Source of the DNA: Bacteroidaceae bacterium
GTDB lineage: Bacteria; Bacteroidota; Bacteroidia; Bacteroidales; Bacteroidaceae
Length of the DNA: 42,773 bases
NCBI GenBank assembly: GCA_017535725.1
Contig: JAFXTO010000050.1
Span: 1 to 42,773, forward strand
Direction of reading: 5' to 3'
Part shown: one piece after another, positions 14,347-21,595 of the stretch
Layout: each line of letters starts with the position of its first letter
How positions within the stretch are numbered: the stretch's first letter is position 1
The notes under the pieces: generated by a model
Told to the model about the DNA's origin: nothing
Database searches by the model: none
The model's input: only the letters and a program-made list of their open reading frames with translations
Translations under genes and position numbers: made by a program

Positions 14347-15486
14347 ATGAGACTTTTCTATCCGTTCCTTGCGACCGCCATCCTCTTGACAGGCAGTTTC
14401 TCAGGAACCCATGCACAAGAGACGGACGGTAGTCCGCTTCGGATTGCTCGTCAGAGCGTGCTGACGGGTGCCAAGAACCTTACCCTCACGACCGACAAAG
14501 GCGTCACCTATTATTATCTGGTCAGTTCCGAGAGTATGCCCATGATGTATCTGGGCGACTCGGTACGTATTGGTCAGGATCGCTTTGCCTATAAGCAGGT
14601 CAAATCCATGCGTTTCCGTTCCTTGCCGCGTGCCGTCATGGACGAGGACAGCACCACCTTCGACAAGACCCTTGCCTTGGACCATGTGCTGTTGGCCCTA
14701 CGCCGTGACTTCCACGTCGGTAAGTGGAACAGCGTCGTCTTCCCCTTCGACCTCACTGGCGAACAGGTGCTCGATGCCTTTGGCGACGAGAGTGTGCTGG
14801 CAGCAGCCCGTGGCATCCGCGAGGCCAATGAGACCGTGGTGGAATTCCAGACCCTGAACCTGCACACTTCCGCCGTGGTACTTCAGGCCAACCAGCACTA
14901 CCTGCTCCGTCCCTCGCGTGAAGCCGATGTGGAGGAAGGCCACAGCCTCTATAACTTCAAGAAGACAAGCGTGCCGGGACCCATCTACCTCATCCCGAAC
15001 GTCACGATGAAAGCCAACCAGAATGCTCGTCTGACCAGCCTCAGTAATGAAGAAGGTACGCGCAAGGTGCGCATTCGCGGTACCTATGTAAAGCTGGATG
15101 ACTCCGTGGTCATCAGCCGTATCGTCCGCAACCGACGACTTGCGCCTGGAACATATATCTTCGACGACGAAGGGCGCGTGGTACTGACCGAGGACTCCAC
15201 CGAGGTGGGAGCTTTCCGCTCGTGGGTGGAGAACCTCAGCGAGGACGGCACGCCCCTGAAGTTCTATGTTGATGGAGTGGGAGAATACCTCACCGTTGTC
15301 GCCGACGGCATAGGGGAAGTCTTAGTGGATGAGAAATGGGACGTGGACAATGGAATCTCCGGAAATGGAGAGCCCGCCGTCTATGACCTCAGCGGAAGGA
15401 AATTGAATGTTGAAAGAGTGAACAGTAGTCAGTTGCCGCGTGGCATCTATATCATTAACGGCCGCAAGGTGGCCATCAAACAATAG
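14347..15486 (+). CDS. Secreted protein with T9SS-like C-terminal tail
   Basis: A 379-residue protein of unknown function. Residues 1-23 form a signal peptide ending GTHAQ. Near residue 70 is a segment like the 'VDSVEF' motif of many Prevotella secreted proteins (QVKSMRF), and WNSVVFPFDLT near 122 is another recurring motif of that group. The last 30 residues (VYDLSGRK, then GIYIINGRKVAIK) look like a type IX secretion type-A sorting domain, so it is probably exported to the cell surface. The segment LNVERVNSSQ within this tail may contain repeat-derived sequence. It is the first of three closely spaced genes. Confidence 0.75.
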   Translation: MRLFYPFLATAILLTGSFSGTHAQETDGSPLRIARQSVLTGAKNLTLTTDKGVTYYYLVSSESMPMMYLGDSVRIGQDRFAYKQVKSMRFRSLPRAVMDEDSTTFDKTLALDHVLLALRRDFHVGKWNSVVFPFDLTGEQVLDAFGDESVLAAARGIREANETVVEFQTLNLHTSAVVLQANQHYLLRPSREADVEEGHSLYNFKKTSVPGPIYLIPNVTMKANQNARLTSLSNEEGTRKVRIRGTYVKLDDSVVISRIVRNRRLAPGTYIFDDEGRVVLTEDSTEVGAFRSWVENLSEDGTPLKFYVDGVGEYLTVVADGIGEVLVDEKWDVDNGISGNGEPAVYDLSGRKLNVERVNSSQLPRGIYIINGRKVAIKQ

Positions 15487-15498
15487 GAGGACCCGACC

Positions 15499-17046
15499 AT
15501 GAAGAAAATACTCTCCGTCATCTGTGTTGTGATGTTATCACAACTCCCCCTTTTTGCTCAGGACACCCTGTGGGTGCGCTATGACGACCGCTTCAAGGCC
15601 AATCAGATCATCAGCCTGAAGGATGTGGACTCCGTAGAATTTCGTAGCCAGCAGCTGAGGCTGTACAACAACAGTGCGCTGGGCTACACCAACAAGAACA
15701 CGTCCAGCCTCGTTCCTACGGATGCTGCTGACATGCAGTTTACCGATCCTGGCCGTTATCTGCTGAAACCCAATACCTACAGCGGAACGGACTATCTGAA
15801 CAGCTCTGCCAAGTCTGGGTATAACTTCGCCCACAGCGTGGAGAGCGAGCACTATGCCGTCTTCTGGGATGCCCGCTACGGTGATGACCCCAAGAAAATC
15901 CAATATCCGGGTGATGGCAATGTCGCGAACGCCAACACGGTCCTTAGTATTTGCGAAAAGTGCTGGACGAAGTACGTGGAGCTGGGGTTCCTCGTTCCCG
16001 GCAAGTCCACCACCGACAAATGGAAGATTCAGCTCTATATCCCTTATCAGACGGAATGGCGCGCCGATGCCTCGGGCACGGACGGCGTGGGCGGCGGCAA
16101 GACCGGTATCGGACACTTTAATCCTTGGGCGGCCAATGCGCGTGGCGGTCACACCGTAGCGCATGAGGTGGGCCACACCTTCCAGTACCTCACCTCCGCT
16201 GACCTCGGCATGAACCACGGCCTGAACTACGGCTACGGCTCTGGTGCCTCGGGAGGCAACGGATGGTGGGAGAGCTGTGCTGACTGGCAGGCTTACAAGG
16301 TGTTCCCCGACCGACAGTTCACCGACGGCGAATATTTCGAACAACACCTGCCGCTGCATCACCTGAACCTGATGCATGAGGATTGGCGTTACCAGAACTG
16401 CTTCATCCAGGACTGGTGGTGCATGAAGCACGGCAAGGATTTCATCGGACGCATCTGGCGCGAGAGTAACAAACCCGAAGACCCCGTGGAAGCGTATATC
16501 AGGCTGTGCGGACTCACCTTGGATGAGTTCGCCGACGAACAGATGGAGGGCTTCATGCGTATGGCTACCTGGGATATCGACGGCGTGCGCGATGCCGCCA
16601 AGCACCGCATCGGTCAACACAAAACCTACCTCCAGCAGGTCAGTGGAACGCAGGACACCTGGGAGAGCGACGTTGACCATTGCATCCAGAACTTCGGCTA
16701 CTCCATTATTAATATGAAGGTTCCCAAGGCCGGCACCGAGGTCACCGCCCATTTCGAGGGCATCGCTGGCGCTGACGGTTGGCGCAAGATCAATGTCAGC
16801 AAGGCAGGGTGGCGTTATGCCTTCGTGGCATACACCTCTGCTGGCAAGCGCACCTACGGTGAGATTTCGAAAGACAAGACGGGTACGGCCACCCTGACCA
16901 TTCCCACAGGGTGCTCGCGTCTGTTCTTTGTCGTCATGGGATCACCCACCGAATACTGGCGTCATGCATGGGATGACAACAGCTCCAACGACGAGCAGTG
17001 GCCCTTCCGTGTCCGCTTCGAGAACACCAACCTGTTAGGAAAATAA
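15499..17046 (+). CDS. Secreted zincin-like metallopeptidase (DUF6055-like)
   Basis: The 515-residue protein has a signal peptide (1-20, ending LPLFA) and the secreted-protein motif LKDVDSVEF (40-48). The central domain has the zinc-binding motif HEVGH (222-226) in TVAHEVGHTFQYL and a likely third ligand E258 in GGNGWWESCADW, an HExxH-plus-Glu arrangement. This suggests a surface or periplasmic metallopeptidase; the resemblance to DUF6055 is from memory. C-terminal to about residue 390 is a beta-rich region. It starts 12 bases after the preceding gene and lacks that gene's sorting tail. Confidence 0.72.
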   Translation: MKKILSVICVVMLSQLPLFAQDTLWVRYDDRFKANQIISLKDVDSVEFRSQQLRLYNNSALGYTNKNTSSLVPTDAADMQFTDPGRYLLKPNTYSGTDYLNSSAKSGYNFAHSVESEHYAVFWDARYGDDPKKIQYPGDGNVANANTVLSICEKCWTKYVELGFLVPGKSTTDKWKIQLYIPYQTEWRADASGTDGVGGGKTGIGHFNPWAANARGGHTVAHEVGHTFQYLTSADLGMNHGLNYGYGSGASGGNGWWESCADWQAYKVFPDRQFTDGEYFEQHLPLHHLNLMHEDWRYQNCFIQDWWCMKHGKDFIGRIWRESNKPEDPVEAYIRLCGLTLDEFADEQMEGFMRMATWDIDGVRDAAKHRIGQHKTYLQQVSGTQDTWESDVDHCIQNFGYSIINMKVPKAGTEVTAHFEGIAGADGWRKINVSKAGWRYAFVAYTSAGKRTYGEISKDKTGTATLTIPTGCSRLFFVVMGSPTEYWRHAWDDNSSNDEQWPFRVRFENTNLLGK

Positions 17047-17071
17047 CTATTGAATTAATAGAATAAACCAA

Positions 17072-17272
17072 ATGAAAATACAAGAAAAGAAACATCGCTA
17101 TAAGACCCCAGAACTATTTGTCGTCCAATTGGAACCGGCACGCCTGATGACCGGTTCTGCGGGGGAAACCCTTATGGTGGGAGGCACAGATACGGATGCC
17201 AAAGTTGAGAAGGATGCTTCAGGACATGTCTGGGCTGACGTGAAGGCGAACACCGTTGACTGGGACGAATAA
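17072..17272 (+). CDS. Small hypothetical protein, 66 residues
   Basis: I do not recognise a function. The protein starts with a basic stretch (MKIQEKKHRYKTPE), has no signal peptide or membrane segment, contains a glycine-rich middle and ends acidic (VDWDE). Small proteins of this build, K/R-rich N-terminus followed by Gly-rich and acidic tail, recur in Prevotella next to secreted proteins. It lies 25 bases after the metallopeptidase gene and is probably co-transcribed. Confidence 0.65.
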   Translation: MKIQEKKHRYKTPELFVVQLEPARLMTGSAGETLMVGGTDTDAKVEKDASGHVWADVKANTVDWDE

Positions 17273-17275
17273 CCC

Positions 17276-17809
17276 TTATATTTCCACCTTCGTCACTGAT
17301 GCGTAATCGGGGATGTTGGCATAGCCCTGTTCCAAGGGGATGAGGCCGCCGTAGACCATCGCACAGATGATAGGACCTCCGTGGCAGAAGACGGCCACCG
17401 AAGCGTCTGGCGATAAGGTCGCTTTCAGCTCTTCGATGAAGGAGGCTACCCTGCGGTAGAGATCTTGAAAGGACTCGCCGTTGCGGGTAGGACTGTCGAG
17501 GTAGTTTTCGTAGTATTCCTTGAGTTGCGGATCTTTAATTTCGTCGAAGCGCTGCATCTCCCAGTCACCCATGTGCATCTCCTTCATCCGAGGCTCCATG
17601 AGGGCGTCGGGGTAACCACAGTAGTCTGCGAGCTTGCGGGCACGGGTGAGGGGAGAGGTGTAGACACGGTCGAACTGCAGGCCGCAGAGCTGTCGGCGGC
17701 ACGCCTCAGCCTCGATTTCAAAGTTGTTGGAAACGGGGACGTCGGTCCAACCGTAGCAGGTGCCGCGGGGGACGGAGACGCTGGTGTGGCGAATCAAATA
17801 GAGTTGCAT
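17276..17809 (-). CDS. cobC: Histidine phosphatase family protein, probable alpha-ribazole phosphatase
   Basis: The 177-residue protein has the phosphoglycerate-mutase-type LIRHT motif at the N-terminus with the phospho-accepting histidine, and the second histidine in FCHGGPI. In this setting next to cobS, cobT and cobU it most likely removes the 5'-phosphate of alpha-ribazole phosphate or of adenosylcobalamin phosphate. The family is promiscuous, so the specific role is inferred from neighbours. A 138-base repeat block separates it from cobS, while the other cob genes overlap. Confidence 0.82.
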   Translation of the reverse strand: MQLYLIRHTSVSVPRGTCYGWTDVPVSNNFEIEAEACRRQLCGLQFDRVYTSPLTRARKLADYCGYPDALMEPRMKEMHMGDWEMQRFDEIKDPQLKEYYENYLDSPTRNGESFQDLYRRVASFIEELKATLSPDASVAVFCHGGPIICAMVYGGLIPLEQGYANIPDYASVTKVEI

Positions 17810-17947
17810 TGAAAGGTTGAAATATTGAAAGGTTGAAACGTTGAAAGGTTGAGCGGCCGATGATTTGTCGTAATAACGAAATAACGTGATAACGGAATAA
17901 CGAAGGGCAGGGAAAGTAGAAAAGTTGAAAAGTTGAAGGATTGAATG
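17810..17947. repeat. cobS-cobC spacer with trp-type repeat modules
   Basis: GTTGAAAG units (about 17812-17850), one ATAACG module (17851-17908) and further GTTGAAA units fill the gap. They are the same families as in the trp spacers and are written in the same plus-strand orientation, but here the flanking genes lie on the minus strand. Relative to transcription the repeats are therefore inverted. Confidence 0.9.
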
Positions 17948-18709
17948 TCAGGGTATAAGTGGCAGGGAGAGATACAGGGATAGTTCGCAGAGGAGGAAGA
18001 GGGCTCCGCAACAGTCGCCAGTGTAGCCCCCGAGTCGATGGCGCATCCAGCGCATCAACAAGTATTCGACCACGAAGGGAATGGGGAGGAGGGCGAAGGC
18101 TTGAGGGTATCCGAAGTAACAGCAGAGGGTCAGTGGCAGGGAGAGCACAAGGATGCAGCGCAGGCTATGCCATAGCCAGTCGCCCAGGCTGCGTCCTGTA
18201 TATATTACCTTGTTTTTCGCCTCCTCTACCGTGCGGGCGTAGGGTAACTGGCCGGTGATGAGTGAGGCGGCACACTTGGCGGCAACGTCGAAGAAGAGGA
18301 TGAATGTCGAATGATGAATGTCGAATGATGAGATGCTTGCCCATAGCAGACCCAGGCAGATGATGAGGCCGAGGACACCGTAGGTTCCGATGTGAGAGTC
18401 CTTCATTATAGATAAGGTTCGCGCGCGAGAGATGCCACCGCCAAAGCCATCGCAGAAATCGGCCAGACCGTCCTCATGCAAGGCACCCGTCAGGAGTAGG
18501 CGGAAAGCGATGGCCAACAGGGCGGCCACTGAGGGCGGGAAACCGAGGAGCGAAGCACCCATGTAAACACCCGCCATAACACCGCCTGTGAGCCAACCAA
18601 CGAATGGCCACCAGTCCACCACGTGCTCGAATGCTTCCTGGGGCACGGAGCGCAGACGCCACCAGGGGAGGCGGGTGAAGAAGATGAGGGAGGCAAGGAG
18701 TTTATTCAT
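17948..18709 (-). CDS. cobS: Adenosylcobinamide-GDP ribazoletransferase
   Basis: CobS is the membrane enzyme that joins adenosylcobinamide-GDP to alpha-ribazole (phosphate). The 253-residue protein is hydrophobic with several predicted membrane spans, opens with SLIFFTRLPWW and contains EDGLADFCDGFGGG, the acidic metal-binding signature. The start ATG at 18709 overlaps the cobT stop (TGATG); a TTG one codon earlier also exists. Residues about 126-138 (SSFDIHHSTFILF) are coded by a 14-bp tandem repeat (18299-18326) and look like an in-frame repeat insertion. Confidence 0.93.
   Translation of the reverse strand: MNKLLASLIFFTRLPWWRLRSVPQEAFEHVVDWWPFVGWLTGGVMAGVYMGASLLGFPPSVAALLAIAFRLLLTGALHEDGLADFCDGFGGGISRARTLSIMKDSHIGTYGVLGLIICLGLLWASISSFDIHHSTFILFFDVAAKCAASLITGQLPYARTVEEAKNKVIYTGRSLGDWLWHSLRCILVLSLPLTLCCYFGYPQAFALLPIPFVVEYLLMRWMRHRLGGYTGDCCGALFLLCELSLYLSLPLIP
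18299..18330 (-). repeat. 14-bp tandem repeat inside cobS
   Basis: GATGAATGTCGAAT occurs at 18299-18312 and 18313-18326, followed by GATG. It encodes Ser/Asp/His-rich sequence in a hydrophobic membrane protein. Confidence 0.85.
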
Positions 18710-19752
18710 CAAAAGTATTTCGTTATATGGTTGTCCTCAAAATTACCCATCTCGTTGATCATACGGACGGCGGAGTCAATGATGGGGTAGGCGCAAAGAG
18801 CACCTGTTCCCTCACCAAGACGCAGTCCGAGGTGGAGTAGGGGCTTGGCTCCCATCGTGTCGAGCATCAGGCGATGACCGCTCTCGTCGCCACAGTGACA
18901 GAAGATGGCGTAGTCCAGGAAGGAGGGCGTCAGGCGGCTGGCCATGAGTGCGCAGGCCGACATGATGAAACCATCGATGAGGACGACCATACGATGTTCG
19001 GCCGCACGTAGCATGGCTCCTACGGCTGCCACCATCTCGAAGCCGCCGAAGTAAGCGAGGAGCTGGGATGGGTTAACATGATTATTAGTCGAACTATTCG
19101 TGGGACTATCGCTATTCAGGCGATAGAAACCTTCCACGCTGCGGCGTAGAATGTTTAGCTTATGCTGGATGCCTGCGTTATTCAAGCCAGCCCCGGCTCC
19201 CACACAGCGCTCCAAAGGTAGGTCGAGCAGCAAGGACATCCAGATACTCGATGGCGAGGTGTTGCCAATGCCCATCTCGCCAATGGAGAGAATATTGCAG
19301 CCAGCGGCAAAGACCTCGTCCACCAGCTCGCGACCTACGGCCAATGCCTGTTGGCACTGCTCTTCGGTCATGGCTGGGCCATGGAGAAAGTCCTCCGTGC
19401 CGTGGGGAGCCACCTTGCGGTTGAGGATAGCTGGGTAGGTGCTGAGGTCATAGTCCACACCGACATCTATTAAATGTAGCTCGAAGCCGTGCTGACGGCA
19501 GAACATGTTGACCCCGCCTCCGCCTCGGGTGAAGTTCACCATCTGTTGCCAGGTGATGCAGCGTGGTGAGACGCTGACACCTTCTCGTTCGATGCCGTGG
19601 TCTGCACCGAAGAGCAAGTGGACTGGGTGGCGCAGCTCGGGAGACAGCGTCTGTTGGATCATACCAATCTGAAAGGCCAGCTCCTCCAAGCGTCCTAAAG
19701 AGCCCTTGGGCTTGTTGAGGTTGTTGATTTTTTGCTGCAAAGCGGCAGCCAT
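18709..19752 (-). CDS. cobT: Nicotinate-nucleotide-dimethylbenzimidazole phosphoribosyltransferase
   Basis: CobT makes alpha-ribazole 5'-phosphate from the lower-ligand base and nicotinate mononucleotide. The 347-residue protein shows NKPKGSLGRLEELA at the N-terminus, FGADHGI, IGEMGIGNT and the C-terminal GEGTGAL segment with the catalytic glutamate. I chose ATG 19752 (MAAALQQK); GTG 19767 adds five residues. The segment SDSPTNSSTNN (about residues 211-223, coded near 19081-19121) is a polar low-complexity stretch I do not expect in CobT and may be a repeat-derived insertion. It overlaps cobS by one base. Confidence 0.94.
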   Translation of the reverse strand: MAAALQQKINNLNKPKGSLGRLEELAFQIGMIQQTLSPELRHPVHLLFGADHGIEREGVSVSPRCITWQQMVNFTRGGGGVNMFCRQHGFELHLIDVGVDYDLSTYPAILNRKVAPHGTEDFLHGPAMTEEQCQQALAVGRELVDEVFAAGCNILSIGEMGIGNTSPSSIWMSLLLDLPLERCVGAGAGLNNAGIQHKLNILRRSVEGFYRLNSDSPTNSSTNNHVNPSQLLAYFGGFEMVAAVGAMLRAAEHRMVVLIDGFIMSACALMASRLTPSFLDYAIFCHCGDESGHRLMLDTMGAKPLLHLGLRLGEGTGALCAYPIIDSAVRMINEMGNFEDNHITKYF

Positions 19753-19770
19753 GTTCTCACTTTTCACTTT

Positions 19771-20292
19771 TCAATGCTTAATTTTCACAGGTATTCCACT
19801 CACCATCATCACCACCTCATCAGCCTTGGATGCCACATACTGGTTCAGCCAGCCGAGGAGGTCGGTGAAGCGACGCTGAACATCGTTGACGGGTGTGCCG
19901 CCCGAACCTATCTCGTTGGTGACAAAGATGAAGGTGGCGTCCTGTTGGACGAAACGGTCGAACTCAGCCTTCAGCACCTCGAGTGCGCTGTTGACATCCG
20001 CCTCGGCCCCGTCGGCATAAAAGAAATTGGTGGCCCAGAGCGTGAGGCAGTCCACGAGGATTACGCGCCCTCGTAGGTCATGGCGGCTCAGCCACCGTTC
20101 CTCTTCGATATTCGTCCACTCCGCTCCCCGGCGCAGCTGGTGCTGTCGCACACGTTCGTGGAATTCCTCGTCCCAGATATGTGCCGTGGCCATGTAAACG
20201 GGATTTGCAGATAGAGACAGCGCCAGCCGCTCGGCATATTGACTCTTGCCGGAGCGTTGACCGCCAGTGATGAGGAAGATGTGCATGTTCAT
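19771..20292 (-). CDS. cobU: Adenosylcobinamide kinase / guanylyltransferase
   Basis: CobU phosphorylates adenosylcobinamide and adds GMP. The 173-residue protein has the P-loop GGQRSGKS near residue 10 and the VTNEIGSGG motif. Its start overlaps the end of the M48 peptidase gene by four bases, so the two are translationally coupled. No cobalamin riboswitch is visible upstream of the operon. Confidence 0.94.
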   Translation of the reverse strand: MNMHIFLITGGQRSGKSQYAERLALSLSANPVYMATAHIWDEEFHERVRQHQLRRGAEWTNIEEERWLSRHDLRGRVILVDCLTLWATNFFYADGAEADVNSALEVLKAEFDRFVQQDATFIFVTNEIGSGGTPVNDVQRRFTDLLGWLNQYVASKADEVVMMVSGIPVKIKH

Positions 20293-21191
20293 CCAATCTT
20301 GAAGCCCGTTCCACTCTTTGAAGAACTACTCTTCTTGGTGCTGGATGACGAAGAGCTCTTTGTGGCAGCAGCCTTGGAAGCCTGTCCTGCGGCACCGAAG
20401 GCTTTCTGAACCTCAGGAATCTTCTTCTGCAGCTCGGAGATGCGGGTGTCGCTGCTGGGGTGTGTGCTGGCGAACTCCGGAGTGGAGGTGGTGCTGGCCG
20501 CCTGCATCTTCTGCCAGAGCGTCACGGCAGCGTTGGCGTCGTAGCCCGCAATGGTGGCTAAGACGATACCTATATAATCTGCCTCTAATTCATGCTTGCG
20601 GCTGAAGGGCAACAAGGCACCATACTGAGTACCCATACCGTAGGCTAATCCCACGGCCTGCTGTACTGCTTCGCTCTTTCCGGCGGTGAGTCCTCCCAGT
20701 ACCTGGCTGCCCAGGCTTGTCAGCACCTGCTGACTGGCTCGTTCCTGTCCGTGCTTGGCGATGGCATGTCCCACCTCATGTCCGATGACAGCCGCCAGTT
20801 CATCGTCGGCATCAGCTCCGGAGCCGGCCAAGGCCACCATACCTGTATAGACGACAATCTTACCGCCAGGCATACAAAAAGCGTTGAGCTGATTGTCTTG
20901 GACGAGGTTGCACTCCCATGCATAGTTCTGCAAGTCGGCTTCCTGTCCTGTTGCTTGGAGGTAAGCCTCGGCAGCAGCGGCGATGCGTTGTGCGATGCCC
21001 TTCACACGAGTGGTGGCAGCAGCATCCGTGGACACCTTAGCTGTCTTCATGTAACTCTGATATTCCGAAAGACTGGCAGAGAGAACCTCAGATTCCGATA
21101 CGAGGTTCAACTGTTTGCGACCCGTCAGGGCCACCGTGCTGCACGAGGCAAGCACCACGCCGCAGAGCGGCAAAAGGATGGATTTTTTCAT
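20289..21191 (-). CDS. M48 family metallopeptidase, lipoprotein
   Basis: A 300-residue periplasmic lipoprotein protease of the LoiP/BepA-like group. The signal sequence ends in the lipobox LASC (starting at MKKSILL, ATG 21191; an upstream frame extension is not credible). The zinc site is HEVGH in VIGHEVGHAIAKHGQERAS with the third ligand in HELEADYIG. A Ser/Lys-rich tail (about 270-300) ends GTGFKIG. Such enzymes serve in outer-membrane quality control. It is the promoter-proximal gene of the cobUTS unit, a pairing with no obvious metabolic reason. Confidence 0.9.
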   Translation of the reverse strand: MKKSILLPLCGVVLASCSTVALTGRKQLNLVSESEVLSASLSEYQSYMKTAKVSTDAAATTRVKGIAQRIAAAAEAYLQATGQEADLQNYAWECNLVQDNQLNAFCMPGGKIVVYTGMVALAGSGADADDELAAVIGHEVGHAIAKHGQERASQQVLTSLGSQVLGGLTAGKSEAVQQAVGLAYGMGTQYGALLPFSRKHELEADYIGIVLATIAGYDANAAVTLWQKMQAASTTSTPEFASTHPSSDTRISELQKKIPEVQKAFGAAGQASKAAATKSSSSSSTKKSSSSKSGTGFKIG

Positions 21192-21222
21192 TTTAATATA
21201 GGTTTTTATCGTTTTGATGCTG

Positions 21223-21254
21223 CAAAAATACACTATCTTATCCGTTCGGCCAAA
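21223..21254 (-). promoter_or_regulatory. Promoter of the M48-cobUTS operon
   Basis: Read on the minus strand, TTTG (21254-21251), 20 bases and TATTTTTG (21230-21223) match the Bacteroidota consensus exactly, about 32 bases before the M48 ATG. Confidence 0.85.
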
Positions 21255-21464
21255 TTTTCAGCGTCTTTTCTATCTGTTCGCATGTATTTTGTATCCTATG
21301 AGAACACCTAAGACACACATGGTTAGGTTTGGATACTTAAAGTGCTGTTGTAATCCTCGTCGTCTTTTTGGGAAACTTTTACCATGTCAATAATTTTCAA
21401 CTTGCTGATTATTAGGAATGTTATAAAAATTTTTGGAAAACTTTGAAAAAATATTTGAAAAATA

Positions 21465-21496
21465 CTTGCACGAATCGGAGAATCTTATTACCTTTG
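21465..21496 (+). promoter_or_regulatory. Promoter of nrdD
   Basis: CTTG (21465-21468), 20 bases and TACCTTTG (21489-21496) match the Bacteroidota promoter with one deviation. The 5' leader would be about 95 bases. Confidence 0.75.
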
Positions 21497-21595
21497 CACC
21501 GTCTTTCGGCACAACAAATCACAAGTGCTTAGAATAGAGGGTAAAAGGAGAATCAAACCCTGAAAAAACAAAAACGCATAATCATAAACTAACAG

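Larger units (their letters stand above)
21192..21595. other. Divergent intergenic region between M48 gene and nrdD
   Basis: The 404-base gap holds a minus-strand promoter near 21223-21254 and a plus-strand promoter near 21465-21496, with A/T-rich sequence between. I see no gene, NrdR-type palindrome or riboswitch. Confidence 0.6.

Noticed and set aside
21192-21595. Cobalamin riboswitch before the M48-cobUTS operon or nrdD
   Set aside because: I could not find a B12-box-like core or the expected long structured leader; the M48 promoter is only about 30 bases from its ATG.
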